Source: Streptococcus parauberis NCFD 2020 (lineage in GTDB: Bacteria > Bacillota > Bacilli > Lactobacillales > Streptococcaceae). From it: 64,000 bases of DNA. Position numbers and translations under genes: made by a program. Under the pieces are notes generated by a model, which ran no database searches, was not told the DNA's origin, and saw nothing but the letters and a program-made list of their open reading frames with translations. Positions within the stretch are counted from its first letter, which is position 1. Each line of letters opens with the position of its first letter. Below are positions 17,555-25,322 of the stretch, piece after piece. Where the stretch lies: positions 372,001-436,000 of the forward strand of contig NZ_AEUT02000001.1 in assembly GCF_000187935.1 (NCBI RefSeq), read 5' to 3'.

Positions 17555-18289
17555 ATGCCATACCATATATTTATTAATCGAGAATCTGGAAATGATAATA
17601 TTTCTATTTTTTATGATGAACCTACTTTTGTAGTTATTGCCAATAAAGACGATTTACCAGCAATTCAATTAATTGAGGAATCTCAAAAACCAGGTATATA
17701 TATATTACTAGGAGATAATAAACGTTATGTAGGTCAAGCCTCTAATTCTATTTTTTCTAGGTTACAACAACACAATACAAATAAACCATGGTGGAACAAA
17801 TTAATATTTTTTGGACGTGAAGATGGGCATCTATCTAAAGCACAACTAGATCTTTTAGAACGTTTAATCATTGAAAAAATGAATACTGCTAATATTGATT
17901 TAGATAATAGCACTCAAGGAAATAAAAGCTATATTGATAAATTAAGCAAATTTTCAGCTCTGTCATTATGGAATAAGGTTGAGAAACTATTGAATGATGT
18001 TGCCAATATCGATTTATTTGATTCAGAACACATTCAAACTGAAGATAATAGTGACAACTCAACTCTAAATAGTCATATATCAATCATATTTGGAGAATCA
18101 TTATATACTGGGAAATCATATAGAGATGTATTTACGCAATTAGTTTCTAATTTAGTATTATCCGCAGAGTTGGATAAATTGATTCCTTTAATGAGTCCTA
18201 ATGAACCCAATACAGTACAAATACTTGGCAATAGAGAACATATATCAGCTAAAGGGACGAAGTTGACTAAACCAATAGAACTAACTTAA
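17555..18289 (+). CDS. GIY-YIG nuclease-family protein, probably nonsense-truncated
   Basis: AAGGAGG precedes ATG 17555. Residues 48-110 form a GIY-YIG domain: GIYILLGD, then RYVGQASN with the conserved Arg in FSRLQQH and a Glu in LDLLERLIIEKMN. Such domains cut DNA in homing, repair and restriction enzymes. The C-terminal 130 residues are not recognised. The 244-residue frame ends at TAA 18287-18289, but the same frame continues with 32 plausible codons (YHIYVNFSKIGLYNQIKKLAELTG) to a stop at 18386-18388. The TAA therefore looks like a nonsense mutation in a protein of about 277 residues. Its place beside hsdS suggests a defence accessory role (inference). Confidence 0.75.
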   Translation: MPYHIFINRESGNDNISIFYDEPTFVVIANKDDLPAIQLIEESQKPGIYILLGDNKRYVGQASNSIFSRLQQHNTNKPWWNKLIFFGREDGHLSKAQLDLLERLIIEKMNTANIDLDNSTQGNKSYIDKLSKFSALSLWNKVEKLLNDVANIDLFDSEHIQTEDNSDNSTLNSHISIIFGESLYTGKSYRDVFTQLVSNLVLSAELDKLIPLMSPNEPNTVQILGNREHISAKGTKLTKPIELT

Positions 18290-18393
18290 TACCATATATA
18301 TGTTAATTTTTCAAAAATAGGCTTATACAATCAAATCAAAAAATTAGCTGAACTGACTGGAAAAAAAGTTATATTTGAAAGGTGGTAATTCAT

Positions 18394-18985
18394 ATGGTTC
18401 AACAAATCGTTCTTCCCATCAAAGATTCTAATGTCTTAAAGATGGTGCAAGACACCTTACTTGATAGCTTTCGTGCTGGTAGTCGTAACTATACAATCTT
18501 TCAGGTTGGGAAAGCGACCTTGCTAAGAGTAAGTGATGTCATGAAATTAAAGAAATCAGATATTTTCAATCTCGATGGTACAGTTAAACAAACTGCCTTT
18601 ATTCATGATCAAAAAACAGGTAAAGCAAATACCTTATACTTAAAACCTGTCCAACAAGATTTACTAATTTATCATAATTGGCTAGTGCAACAAAATCTCA
18701 ATTCAGAGTGGTTATTTCCTTCAACTTCTCGTCCTGATCGTTATATCACCGAGAAGCACTTTTATAAAGTCATGGCACGCGTTGGAGACCTTTTATCTAT
18801 CAATTACTTGGGAACCACATACCATGCGTAAAACAGGAGCTTATAGAGTTTATACACAATCGAATTATAACATTGGTTTAGTCATGCATTTGTTAAATCA
18901 TTCCAGTGAAGCAATGACACTAACGTATTTGGGTTTAGATCAAGCCAGTCGTGAAACGACATTAGACCAAATAGATTTTGGGTAA
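18394..18985 (+). pseudogene. Short tyrosine recombinase (catalytic domain), frameshifted
   Basis: Starts at ATG 18394 after GAAAGGTGG. The first part has the catalytic Arg in TLLRVSDVMKL and the beta-hairpin Lys in DQKTGKAN. It then runs out of frame at about 18831. The next frame carries the box II residues HTMRKTGAYR, LLNHSSEAMT and the tyrosine in LTYLG. One extra C in GGAACCACATACC near 18819 accounts for the break: without it the protein reads YLGTHTMRKT. With about 196 residues and no SAM-like N-terminal domain, it resembles the minimal recombinases of Lactobacillales. Confidence 0.85.
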
Positions 18986-19163
18986 TATCGTTTTTATTGA
19001 TAAAACTTTATACTTTACCTTTTATGAACTAATTTCTTGAGTAAGAGGAAATATTCATTTTTGAAAAACTACCAATGTTTTAATGGCTGACTATCCTTTC
19101 CATGATACCTGGTAAAGTTTTGCTTAAATGCGATAAAAAGATAGTGAGGATATACAAATGAAC

Positions 19164-19285
19164 CATTTTAAAAGCAAATAATTCTAACAAGCAGCCTACG
19201 CTTTCTTAAAGTCCTCGTCGTAACGTTTAAATCCTGACATAATAGTCCTTTCATTCTTGTGTCTACTTTTATAGTATAGCTCCAA
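19164..19285. mobile_element. Scrambled IS remnants (IS6-family plus IS3-family ends)
   Basis: A copy of the first codons of an IS6-family transposase (MNHFKSK) is fused at about 19190 to an internal transposase segment reading AAYAFL, then to the right end of an IS3-family element on the other strand. The last part matches the sequence near 40905-41013, ending in ACTTTTATAGTATAGCTCC. Nothing here is functional. The surrounding 18986-19442 holds no intact gene. Confidence 0.6.
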
Positions 19286-19442
19286 TTGCCTATTACTTTG
19301 TAATAGTGGACTTCTGAATTATTATGTGAGATAATTAGAAAAAAAACTTAGAGAGCTGGTCAAGACTCTTTAAAAAGTGATTAGGAATTGGCCTACATTA
19401 ATTTTTATAATAATTAAAATACTTATATTTTTAGGAGAATGT

Positions 19443-20138
19443 ATGAAAACAATTGGAAAATCAGTAGCTAACAAAATTGCTTTACTTATCGTTTTAGTCG
19501 GACTGCTTGGATTAGGTTGGTGGTATTTGAAGAACCACAATCCGTTTAATGGTTCATCTAAAACTCAATATAGCTTTGTCGTAAAGAAATTTTCAAAAGA
19601 AAATATGCTTTTAGTTGCAGGGGCAGATGTTGAAAAAACACAGAACCAAGAATTCACTAATAATGAGTTAGCAAAGTGGCCAGAATGGACAAAAGTAGTA
19701 ACAAAATTTTTTGTAGGACGTTCACTAACTGCTAAAATACCTATCAAAACGGAATTTAAAATTGAACTATCTAGCATTACCCGCAAAGATATTGAGATAA
19801 AAAATAACGTACTAACATTCAAGGAACCTCTTCTGGTTAAAGTAGATTCTCAGCAAACAGGGGATATTAAAATAGATCAGTCAACTAATGGACTTGTAGA
19901 TAAAGTAGTTGATGGTTGGACCTCTGGAAAAGAAGCTCAAAAATTTCTTTCTGAAAAATCTACAGAGGCTGTTTATGCGACATCCGATTATGTTTTAAAT
20001 AATGAAAATCGCAAAGAAAAAGTGGCTAAGTATGCCTCACAAGACTTAGAAGATTTGCTGAATCTAAATTCTGATAGACACTTGAAGGTAAATATTTCCA
20101 AAAATGATTTAAAATTTGTCAATATAGATAAAAAATAA
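19443..20138 (+). CDS. Membrane-anchored extracytoplasmic protein, possibly DUF4230-like
   Basis: A 231-residue protein: residues 8-29 form one strong membrane helix (ALLIVLVGLLGLGWWYL), followed by about 200 polar residues expected outside the membrane. The start is ATG 19443 with AGGAG 7 bases upstream; an upstream in-frame ATG at 19377 has no ribosome-binding site. The region FVVKKFSKENMLLVAGADVE resembles DUF4230-type proteins, but I am not certain. It stands alone between IS debris and a terminator, so neighbours give no clue. Confidence 0.6.
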   Translation: MKTIGKSVANKIALLIVLVGLLGLGWWYLKNHNPFNGSSKTQYSFVVKKFSKENMLLVAGADVEKTQNQEFTNNELAKWPEWTKVVTKFFVGRSLTAKIPIKTEFKIELSSITRKDIEIKNNVLTFKEPLLVKVDSQQTGDIKIDQSTNGLVDKVVDGWTSGKEAQKFLSEKSTEAVYATSDYVLNNENRKEKVAKYASQDLEDLLNLNSDRHLKVNISKNDLKFVNIDKK

Positions 20139-20169
20139 AAAGATAGGTTTATCACCTTCCTGTCTTTTT
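20137..20169 (+). terminator. Terminator after the membrane-anchored protein gene
   Basis: AAAAAGATAGG pairs with CCTGTCTTTTT (one G-T pair) around an 11-nt loop; it overlaps the stop codon and ends in T runs. Confidence 0.75.
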
Positions 20170-20301
20170 CCTGTCTTTTTATTTCTATTTAAAGTAATTT
20201 TTTGACGATGGCAATATTATTTATTAGTGATCATGATATCTGTTTAAAAATAGGTATAAGGACTTTCTCTTTGAAATATAACGCTATTCAAGTGCGTAAA
20301 T

Positions 20302-20330
20302 TTGACAAAAAAAAGAAGATGTGATAAATT
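20302..20330 (+). promoter_or_regulatory. Strong promoter for a short RNA
   Basis: TTGACA (20302-20307), 17-bp spacer, TAAATT (20325-20330). No coding frame follows before a terminator about 70 bp downstream. Confidence 0.65.
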
Positions 20331-20336
20331 TTACTT

Positions 20337-20403
20337 AACGTATGAATTGGTTTGCGCATCATAGTGCTACCAGCAATAGAGCCTTGCCGGGCTCTATTTT
20401 TTT
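20337..20403 (+). ncRNA. Candidate antitoxin RNA II of a par/Fst-type type I toxin-antitoxin locus
   Basis: A predicted transcript of about 67 nt begins after the TTGACA/TAAATT promoter and ends in the hairpin AATAGAGCC/GGCTCTATT plus T run (20375-20403). Size, promoter strength and the converging coding remnant on the other strand match the par (RNA II) layout of enterococcal plasmids. Short repeats (TACCAG, TTGCCG) occur on both sides of the hairpin, as expected for RNA I-RNA II pairing. This is inference from architecture. Confidence 0.4.
20375..20403 (+). terminator. Terminator of the short RNA
   Basis: AATAGAGCC, loop TTGCCG, GGCTCTATT, then a run of T. Confidence 0.85.
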
Positions 20404-20443
20404 ATAAAAAAATACCAGGTATTGCCGTACCTTGTATAAAAGC

Positions 20444-20494
20444 TTAATGGCGTTTTTTGTGTTTCTTACTAGACCTTTTATCGCTAAGCCAAGC
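20444..20494 (-). pseudogene. C-terminal remnant of an Fst-like toxin, cut by the IS
   Basis: Reading away from the IS end on the minus strand, one frame encodes AWLSDKRSSKKHKKRH and a stop. Fst/Ldr-type toxins end in a W-L-x-x-R/K stretch followed by a charged tail after a membrane helix. The helix would lie where the IS now sits. The peptide is short, so the call rests mainly on its position opposite the RNA II-like transcript. Confidence 0.35.
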
Positions 20495-20495
20495 T

Positions 20496-21304
20496 GGTTC
20501 TGTTGCAAAGTTCCCCATAACACCTGATTTATTGTAAAATGTAATAAAAAAGAATGCGAGGACAACAGATGAATCATTTTAAGGGCAAACAATTCCAAAA
20601 AGACGTGATTATTATCTCTGTTGGGTATTATCTTCGCTATAATTTGAGTTATCGTGATGTTCAAGAGATGTTATATGATCGTGGCATTAACGTTTCTCAC
20701 ACAACAATTTACCGTTGGGTTCAAGAATATGGTAAGCTGATCTATCAAATCTGGAAAAAGAAAAATAGACAGTCCTTTTATTCGTGGAAAATGTACGAAA
20801 CTTATATTAAAATTAAAGGGAAGTGGCATTATCTCTATCGTGCAATCGACTCAGAAGGCATGACACTGGATATTTGGCTAAGACGAAAGAGAAATACTCA
20901 GTCTGCTTATGCTTTCTTTAAACGACTATACAAGCAGTTTGGGGAACCGAAAGTTATCGTGACAGATAAAGCACCATCAATTGCTAGTGCTTTTAGGAAG
21001 TTACAAAAGCAGGGGCTATACAGCGAAACTGAGCACCGGACAGTCAAGTATCTCAATAACTTAATTGAGCAAGATCATAGACCTGTTAAACGTCGAAATA
21101 AACTTTATCAAAGTCTTCGTACTGCATCAACTACGATTAAGGGCATAGAAGCATTGAGAGGCATATACAAAAAGAACCGAAGAAATGGAACGCTCTTCGG
21201 CTTTTCGGCATCTACTGAAATTAAAGTTTTGATGGGTATACCAGCATAGTCAAAGTATCAGAATGGGACTTTTGTACTCAGTATTGAAACTTTGCAACAG
21301 AACC
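20496..21304 (+). mobile_element. ISS1-like IS6-family element, both ends intact
   Basis: An 809-bp element bounded by GGTTCTGTTGCAAAG at the left and CTTTGCAACAGAACC at the right, the IS6-family (ISS1/IS1216) terminal inverted repeats, with one transposase gene inside. It interrupts the Fst-like remnant on its left. No clear 8-bp target duplication was seen, so it may mark a recombination junction. Confidence 0.9.
20569..21249 (+). CDS. IS6-family transposase with first catalytic Asp replaced
   Basis: A 226-residue DDE transposase of the ISS1 group (MNHFKGKQFQKDVIIISVGY at the start, TEIKVLMGIPA at the end). ATG 20569 is chosen by family alignment; an in-frame ATG at 20554 is upstream. The first catalytic motif, normally WKMDETYIK, reads WKMYETYIK here (Tyr76, codon TAC), while VTDKAPS and EQDHRPVK keep the second Asp and the Glu. 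This copy is therefore probably catalytically dead, although another IS6 transposase could mobilise its ends. Confidence 0.9.
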   Translation: MNHFKGKQFQKDVIIISVGYYLRYNLSYRDVQEMLYDRGINVSHTTIYRWVQEYGKLIYQIWKKKNRQSFYSWKMYETYIKIKGKWHYLYRAIDSEGMTLDIWLRRKRNTQSAYAFFKRLYKQFGEPKVIVTDKAPSIASAFRKLQKQGLYSETEHRTVKYLNNLIEQDHRPVKRRNKLYQSLRTASTTIKGIEALRGIYKKNRRNGTLFGFSASTEIKVLMGIPA

Positions 21305-21463
21305 ATTCAACACTTATTCTTTTAAACTCAATTATTAAAGAATGTTCAAGGATATTTTTAGTATAAAACCCTAACTTAATGTTAGGGTTTACATTTTTAG
21401 AGGAAAACAAAATAATCTCATATTTTCCTTTTAATAATACAAAAGTTGTTTAGGTCGTATTAT

Positions 21464-22387
21464 TTATTTTATTAAAAAACGCGAGCAGTCTTCTTTAAAT
21501 ATATTCTCACTTAAAATCTTACTTAAATCTTGACTCACATTTCGATAGATGAGTGATGGAGTATTAGGAACAACATAATAGTATTTTCCATCATTTTCGT
21601 AGATAGGGACATCTATACTAGTAAAATGAGATCCTTCAATAGTATTTCCAGCATCAGCTGCTACATCAATAATTAAAGTCCCTTTTTTCAATAATTTTTG
21701 TTCAGAAAGATTTAAAATTGGATCATCATCTTTCCCAATTTCAATTCCATTGATAATGATGTCGTACTTTGTATAATTTTCTTTGAAAATCGACATTGTT
21801 TTTCGATAATACATTCGGATGTTTGAGGAATATTTTGAGATACTACTAAAGGCACCCTGCGCAACATTTCCAGAACCTAAAATAGCTATTTTTGTCTCTT
21901 CAGTTGGAATAGATCCATATTGCAATAAAGCATCTATAACCCCTGCATAGCCTGCGTAAAAACTATTTTTATATAATAGACCCTTCGGAATACCTGATTC
22001 AAATATCTCATTTTCATAATAAATGCAAGGCGAGTTACTATCTAAATCTACTACAATTAACTTTTTAGGCAGAGCTTGCTCTTTCATGAACGATTGTCCT
22101 GAACCAAAAGGATGTGTCCAGCCTATAATCATCTGTCCCTCTCTAAGATGAGAATAGTCAGTAGGCTGGATGAGTTTTAGTGAGAAGATTGCTTCTGATT
22201 CCGCAAAAACTTCAGCTCTTGATAAAATGTGACATCCTTTGTCAATGTATTCTTGATCATCAATATCAAGAAATTTTCCAAACCCCTCCTCTACCAATAT
22301 TTCATTTTTAAAATCTTTAATATCTTTTGGTAGAAGTGGGACTCGTCTTTCTCCAGGGAAGTTTGCTTTTACTAGGCCAATTTTCAT
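21464..22387 (-). CDS. ceo: N5-(carboxyethyl)ornithine synthase
   Basis: NADPH-dependent reductive condensation of pyruvate with the side-chain amine of ornithine (or lysine), EC 1.5.1.24, described in some Lactococcus lactis strains where it travels with nisin-sucrose elements. The 307-residue protein follows the lactococcal enzyme throughout, as I recall it: MKIGLVKANFPGERRVPLLP at the start, WTHPFGSGQSF, the nucleotide-binding AILGSGNVAQGAF, DVAADAGNTIEG and PNTPSLIYRNVSQDLS. The C-terminal end (DCSRFLIK) is a few residues shorter than I recall. An alanine dehydrogenase-like fold is expected. It points to lactococcal DNA in this segment. Confidence 0.9.
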   Translation of the reverse strand: MKIGLVKANFPGERRVPLLPKDIKDFKNEILVEEGFGKFLDIDDQEYIDKGCHILSRAEVFAESEAIFSLKLIQPTDYSHLREGQMIIGWTHPFGSGQSFMKEQALPKKLIVVDLDSNSPCIYYENEIFESGIPKGLLYKNSFYAGYAGVIDALLQYGSIPTEETKIAILGSGNVAQGAFSSISKYSSNIRMYYRKTMSIFKENYTKYDIIINGIEIGKDDDPILNLSEQKLLKKGTLIIDVAADAGNTIEGSHFTSIDVPIYENDGKYYYVVPNTPSLIYRNVSQDLSKILSENIFKEDCSRFLIK

Positions 22388-22425
22388 AGTTTTTTCTTCT
22401 TTTCTTTATAATTTTATAAATTTTT

Positions 22426-22764
22426 CTAAAGAGATTTTTTCTTTTTTAACCAGTACCAAACTAATAGACTGATTAGAAGTGAAATAACAATTACAAGTAA
22501 CGAACCATAGGGGACACCTTGAAAAGGCAACTTGAGATTTATTCCCCAAAACCCATAAGTAATTGTTGGTATTGTTAAGACAACTGTAAGCTCAGTTAAT
22601 GTTTTCATAATATTGTTCAACTGAAATGAACTATTATTATTTATAATTGTATCCAAGCTAGAAAGGTACTTATTATAAGCTCTTACCAAAGACTCTAAGG
22701 TTTCCATCCTCTCTTTCCAGAACTTGGGCTTTTTGTGCCACTTCAACTCGAGGAATAATCTCAC
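22426..22764 (-). pseudogene. CorA-like divalent-cation transporter, C-terminal fragment
   Basis: 112 codons corresponding to the end of a CorA-type protein: the long helix (ESLVRAYNKYLSSLDTIIN), first membrane helix with a degenerate GMN-type motif (YGFWGINLKLPF) and second helix (LLVIVISLLISLLVWYWLKKKK). The large cytoplasmic domain is missing. Its 5' end overlaps the 3' end of the AmaP-like gene out of frame, so a deletion has joined two originally separate genes. Confidence 0.75.
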
Positions 22765-23158
22765 CTTTTATATCAATTTTTATCTTATTTTTAAAAAGTG
22801 AAACAGCGATTTTTGAGTTTTTAAGGTAATCATTTTCTTTTACTTTTTCACCTACAAAACCTTCAATGGCAGACTTCTTTAAAGTTAAATCTCCATTATT
22901 TGAAGTGAGTTGTACATCCATATAGGTTCGAGGATAAAAAAGGATTACAATCAAGGCGAGAATTAATATGACTATTAAAACGATGTTCCCCCAAAACAAA
23001 TAGTCTATCATATATTTACCTATGAAGGGAATGTTACTAGAGGTCGTTGTCCTCCAATCATACTCCATGAAATTGTAATAATCCCACGTCATTGGTAGAA
23101 CAAGCGTAAGTAAAAGGAGATCAAGGATAATGAGTATTATTTTCTTTCCAGTTGCCAA
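22673..23158 (-). CDS. amaP: Alkaline-shock response membrane anchor protein (AmaP-like), C-terminus altered
   Basis: 161 residues: two membrane helices (IILIILDLLLLTLVLPMTW and IVLIVILILALIVILFYP) followed by a soluble tail with SNNGDLTLKKSAIEGFVGEKV and IIPRVEVAQKAQVLE. AmaP anchors Asp23/Gls24-type envelope stress proteins to the membrane. After VEVAQKAQVLERE the sequence departs from the family and ends at a stop inside the CorA-like remnant, so the last part is probably lost to a deletion. It lies 29 bp after the GlsB-like gene, in the same stress cluster. No Asp23/Gls24 gene remains. Confidence 0.75.
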   Translation of the reverse strand: MATGKKIILIILDLLLLTLVLPMTWDYYNFMEYDWRTTTSSNIPFIGKYMIDYLFWGNIVLIVILILALIVILFYPRTYMDVQLTSNNGDLTLKKSAIEGFVGEKVKENDYLKNSKIAVSLFKNKIKIDIKGEIIPRVEVAQKAQVLEREDGNLRVFGKSL

Positions 23159-23187
23159 AACTCCTCCTTTCTAGATCCTAAGATCTA

Positions 23188-23427
23188 CTAATTCATTTTA
23201 GATAGGACGAAAGATGCAACAGCAACCACAATGACCGCTCCAATAATGGATGGTATTAATGCCATGCCAGCAAGCGAAGGTCCCCAAGTTCCAAGTAAGG
23301 CTTGACCTACAAAAGATCCAACTAACCCTGCTAAGATATTAGCAATCCAGCCCATTGAACTTCCCTTATTTGTAATCGCACCAGCGATTAATCCGATTAA
23401 TGCACCAACAATTAATGACCAAATCAT
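23188..23427 (-). CDS. GlsB/YeaQ/YmgE-family stress membrane protein
   Basis: A 79-residue, glycine-rich protein with three short membrane helices (SLIVGALIGLIAGAI, GWIANILAGLVGSFVGQALL, SIIGAVIVVAVASFVL). The pattern is that of the transglycosylase-associated/GlsB family, small membrane proteins encoded with gls24/asp23 and amaP in Lactobacillales stress operons. AAGAGGTGG lies just upstream of the ATG on the minus strand. First gene of a two-gene remnant operon. Confidence 0.88.
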   Translation of the reverse strand: MIWSLIVGALIGLIAGAITNKGSSMGWIANILAGLVGSFVGQALLGTWGPSLAGMALIPSIIGAVIVVAVASFVLSKMN

Positions 23428-23548
23428 AAGCCACCTCTTTCTAAAGATTATAATATGTTTCTTACTTTAATCTAACACATTTAGAAAGCGCATTCAAGGG
23501 ATATGATTCCTTTTTTTATTTAATAACACCAGTAGTTGTGGTATGACG

Positions 23549-23722
23549 TTAAGTCAATTTATTAGAGTCTATGTCAGAGTAGATTGAATCATCGAGGACT
23601 CTCATATCAAGCGTTAATTTACGATTTTCTGCTACAATTTTAAGCATGTTATCTTCATAGGGTTTAACAGAGCCACTTTCAATCTTGGTTGCACGTCGAA
23701 TTAAGTTATCAATATATTCAGC
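23549..23722 (-). pseudogene. C-terminal remnant of an ICE SNF2-helicase/methyltransferase-type protein
   Basis: 58 open codons on the minus strand ending at a stop at 23549-23551 read IESGSVKPYEDNMLKIVAEN and LTLDMRVLDDSIYSD. This resembles the PEEDNMLKIT-LD-R motif of the giant SNF2/N6-methyltransferase proteins of conjugative elements. No start, no complete domain. A trace of another mobile element. Confidence 0.45.
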
Positions 23723-23767
23723 TTAAGCACTTGTAACAGTTGTATAGTGAGGAGTGGTTACCGCTCA

Positions 23768-23810
23768 TGGACCACTATCAAATAATAAGACATAAAATGA
23801 GCTATATTTT
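23768..23810. mobile_element. IS3-family end remnant
   Basis: TGGACCACTATCAAATAATA followed by AGACATAAAATGAGCTATA closely matches the left end of the IS3-family element at 39762. No transposase frame is attached. Confidence 0.5.
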
Positions 23811-23981
23811 TTCAATATTTGAGTGTTCAGAAAATGGTCATTTTATGGACACTCTTCTTTTCTTATTAAATTTCTCAAAATCGTTTGCATTTATTGTCCA
23901 TTAACCCGTAATCTATTCTATGTTCATTTATACATATATTTTTAAGTTATGATACAATAAATTAAAATGAAGGAGAAAAAA

Positions 23982-24536
23982 ATGAATATAGGATACGCAC
24001 GAGTTTCAACTGGACTTCAAAATTTGGATTTACAAAAAGATAGTCTCAAAAAATATAACTGTGAAAAAATATTTACTGACCATATGTCAGGAAGTAAAAA
24101 AGAAAGACCTGGTTTAAAATCCGCCATCGAATTTTCTCGTTCTGGAGATACAATTGTTGTTTGGCGGTTAGATAGATTAGGAAGAAATATGGAGGACTTA
24201 ATTAGCATAGTTAATTCACTTAATGATAAAGGAGTAAGTTTCCATAGCTTGCAAGAAAATATTACAATGGATAAATCAAGTTCGACTGGACAATTGATGT
24301 TTCATTTGTTTGCGGCTTTTGCGGAATTTGAGCGAAATCTTATTTTGGAGCGTTCTGCCGCTGGTAGAGAAGCTGCACGTGCAAGAGGACGACTTGGAGG
24401 AAGACCTGAGAAATTTTCGGAGCAAGACGTAAAGCTTCTTAAAACCTTGGTAGAAAGTGGTACGCCGATTAAGTCGATTGCGGATTCTTGGGGAGTGTCA
24501 AGAACAACGATTTATAGATATATTAATAAGTTTTAG
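23982..24536 (+). CDS. Serine recombinase (resolvase/invertase family)
   Basis: A 184-residue small serine recombinase. The catalytic Ser is in YARVSTGLQN (Ser9), followed by WRLDRLGRN, the regulatory helix LMFHLFAAFAEFERNLILER, the RGRLGGRP hinge and a C-terminal helix-turn-helix (SIADSWGVSRTTIYRYINKF). ATG 23982 is preceded by AAGGAG; an ATG at 23967 lies inside that site's context. It resolves plasmid or transposon dimers, and the AT-rich 150 bp upstream may hold its res site. Resembles lactococcal plasmid resolvases. Confidence 0.92.
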   Translation: MNIGYARVSTGLQNLDLQKDSLKKYNCEKIFTDHMSGSKKERPGLKSAIEFSRSGDTIVVWRLDRLGRNMEDLISIVNSLNDKGVSFHSLQENITMDKSSSTGQLMFHLFAAFAEFERNLILERSAAGREAARARGRLGGRPEKFSEQDVKLLKTLVESGTPIKSIADSWGVSRTTIYRYINKF

Positions 24537-24617
24537 AATAAACTTAATACAAAAAATCAGATTATCCGCATAAATACAGTATTTAAGGACTATTCATCAA
24601 TCAAAAAAGCAATTATT

Positions 24618-25322
24618 TTACCACGAATTTACCATGATTGAATGAGCCTTGATATGACAGCAAAAGAACATAGATTGGATTATTTTTTTTGATTTGAGCT
24701 TAAAGACATAGTTTTTCATCTGATATGCCCACCCTTGGTCAGAGTGGAAAGTACGACGATAGAGACAATCAGAAGTCAATTCTAAAGCCTCCTGAAGTGC
24801 TGTCGCAATGGCTTGATAGGTTGGTTGTTTAGAGATTTCATAGCTAATCACTTCGTTGTTGAAAAGGTCAAGATAGGGGTTGAGATAAAGCTTCTTTTGA
24901 ACCCCTTTATCGTAATATTTGAACTCAGTGGTGTCAGTCGTTATCTTCTGATGTGGTATAGAAGTGTTAAATCGTCTGTGGAGCTTGTTCTTAGCCACAG
25001 TCCCAACTTTACCTTTGTAAGAGTTATATTTACGAGATTTATGCCAAAAAGTAGTCACACGAAGCCCAAGTTTTTTCATCAAGCGCTGAACTTTCTTGTG
25101 ATTAACATAAATTCCACGTTGTTTTAATAGCTCAACCATTGGACGATAACCTGCATTAGTGTGTTCTTGACGTATTTCAAGCATGACTTGCTCAATCATT
25201 TCGTCTTTATTAGGACGTTCAAAACTATTGACCCAGTAGTAATAAGTTGCTTTAGAAAGTTCAGAAATGGCTAAGAGTTGCTTAAGTGGGAACTTGAATT
25301 CTCGTCGGAGTTCACAGACCAC
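24618..25322 (-). pseudogene. IS3-family orfB (transposase catalytic part), truncated
   Basis: Reads LAISELSKATYYYWVNSFER, then HTNAGYRPMVELLKQRG and the first two catalytic Asp motifs TTDTTEFKY and FHSDQGWAYQ. After IIQSM it runs into unrelated sequence (FFCCHIKAHS) and stops, so the third catalytic residue is lost. It would normally be made by a -1 frameshift from orfA. Confidence 0.85.

Noticed and set aside
20359..20664. 101-codon minus-strand frame across the ISS1 left end
   Set aside because: It runs through the IS inverted repeat, the start of the transposase gene and a terminator in a non-coding frame; there is no ribosome-binding site.
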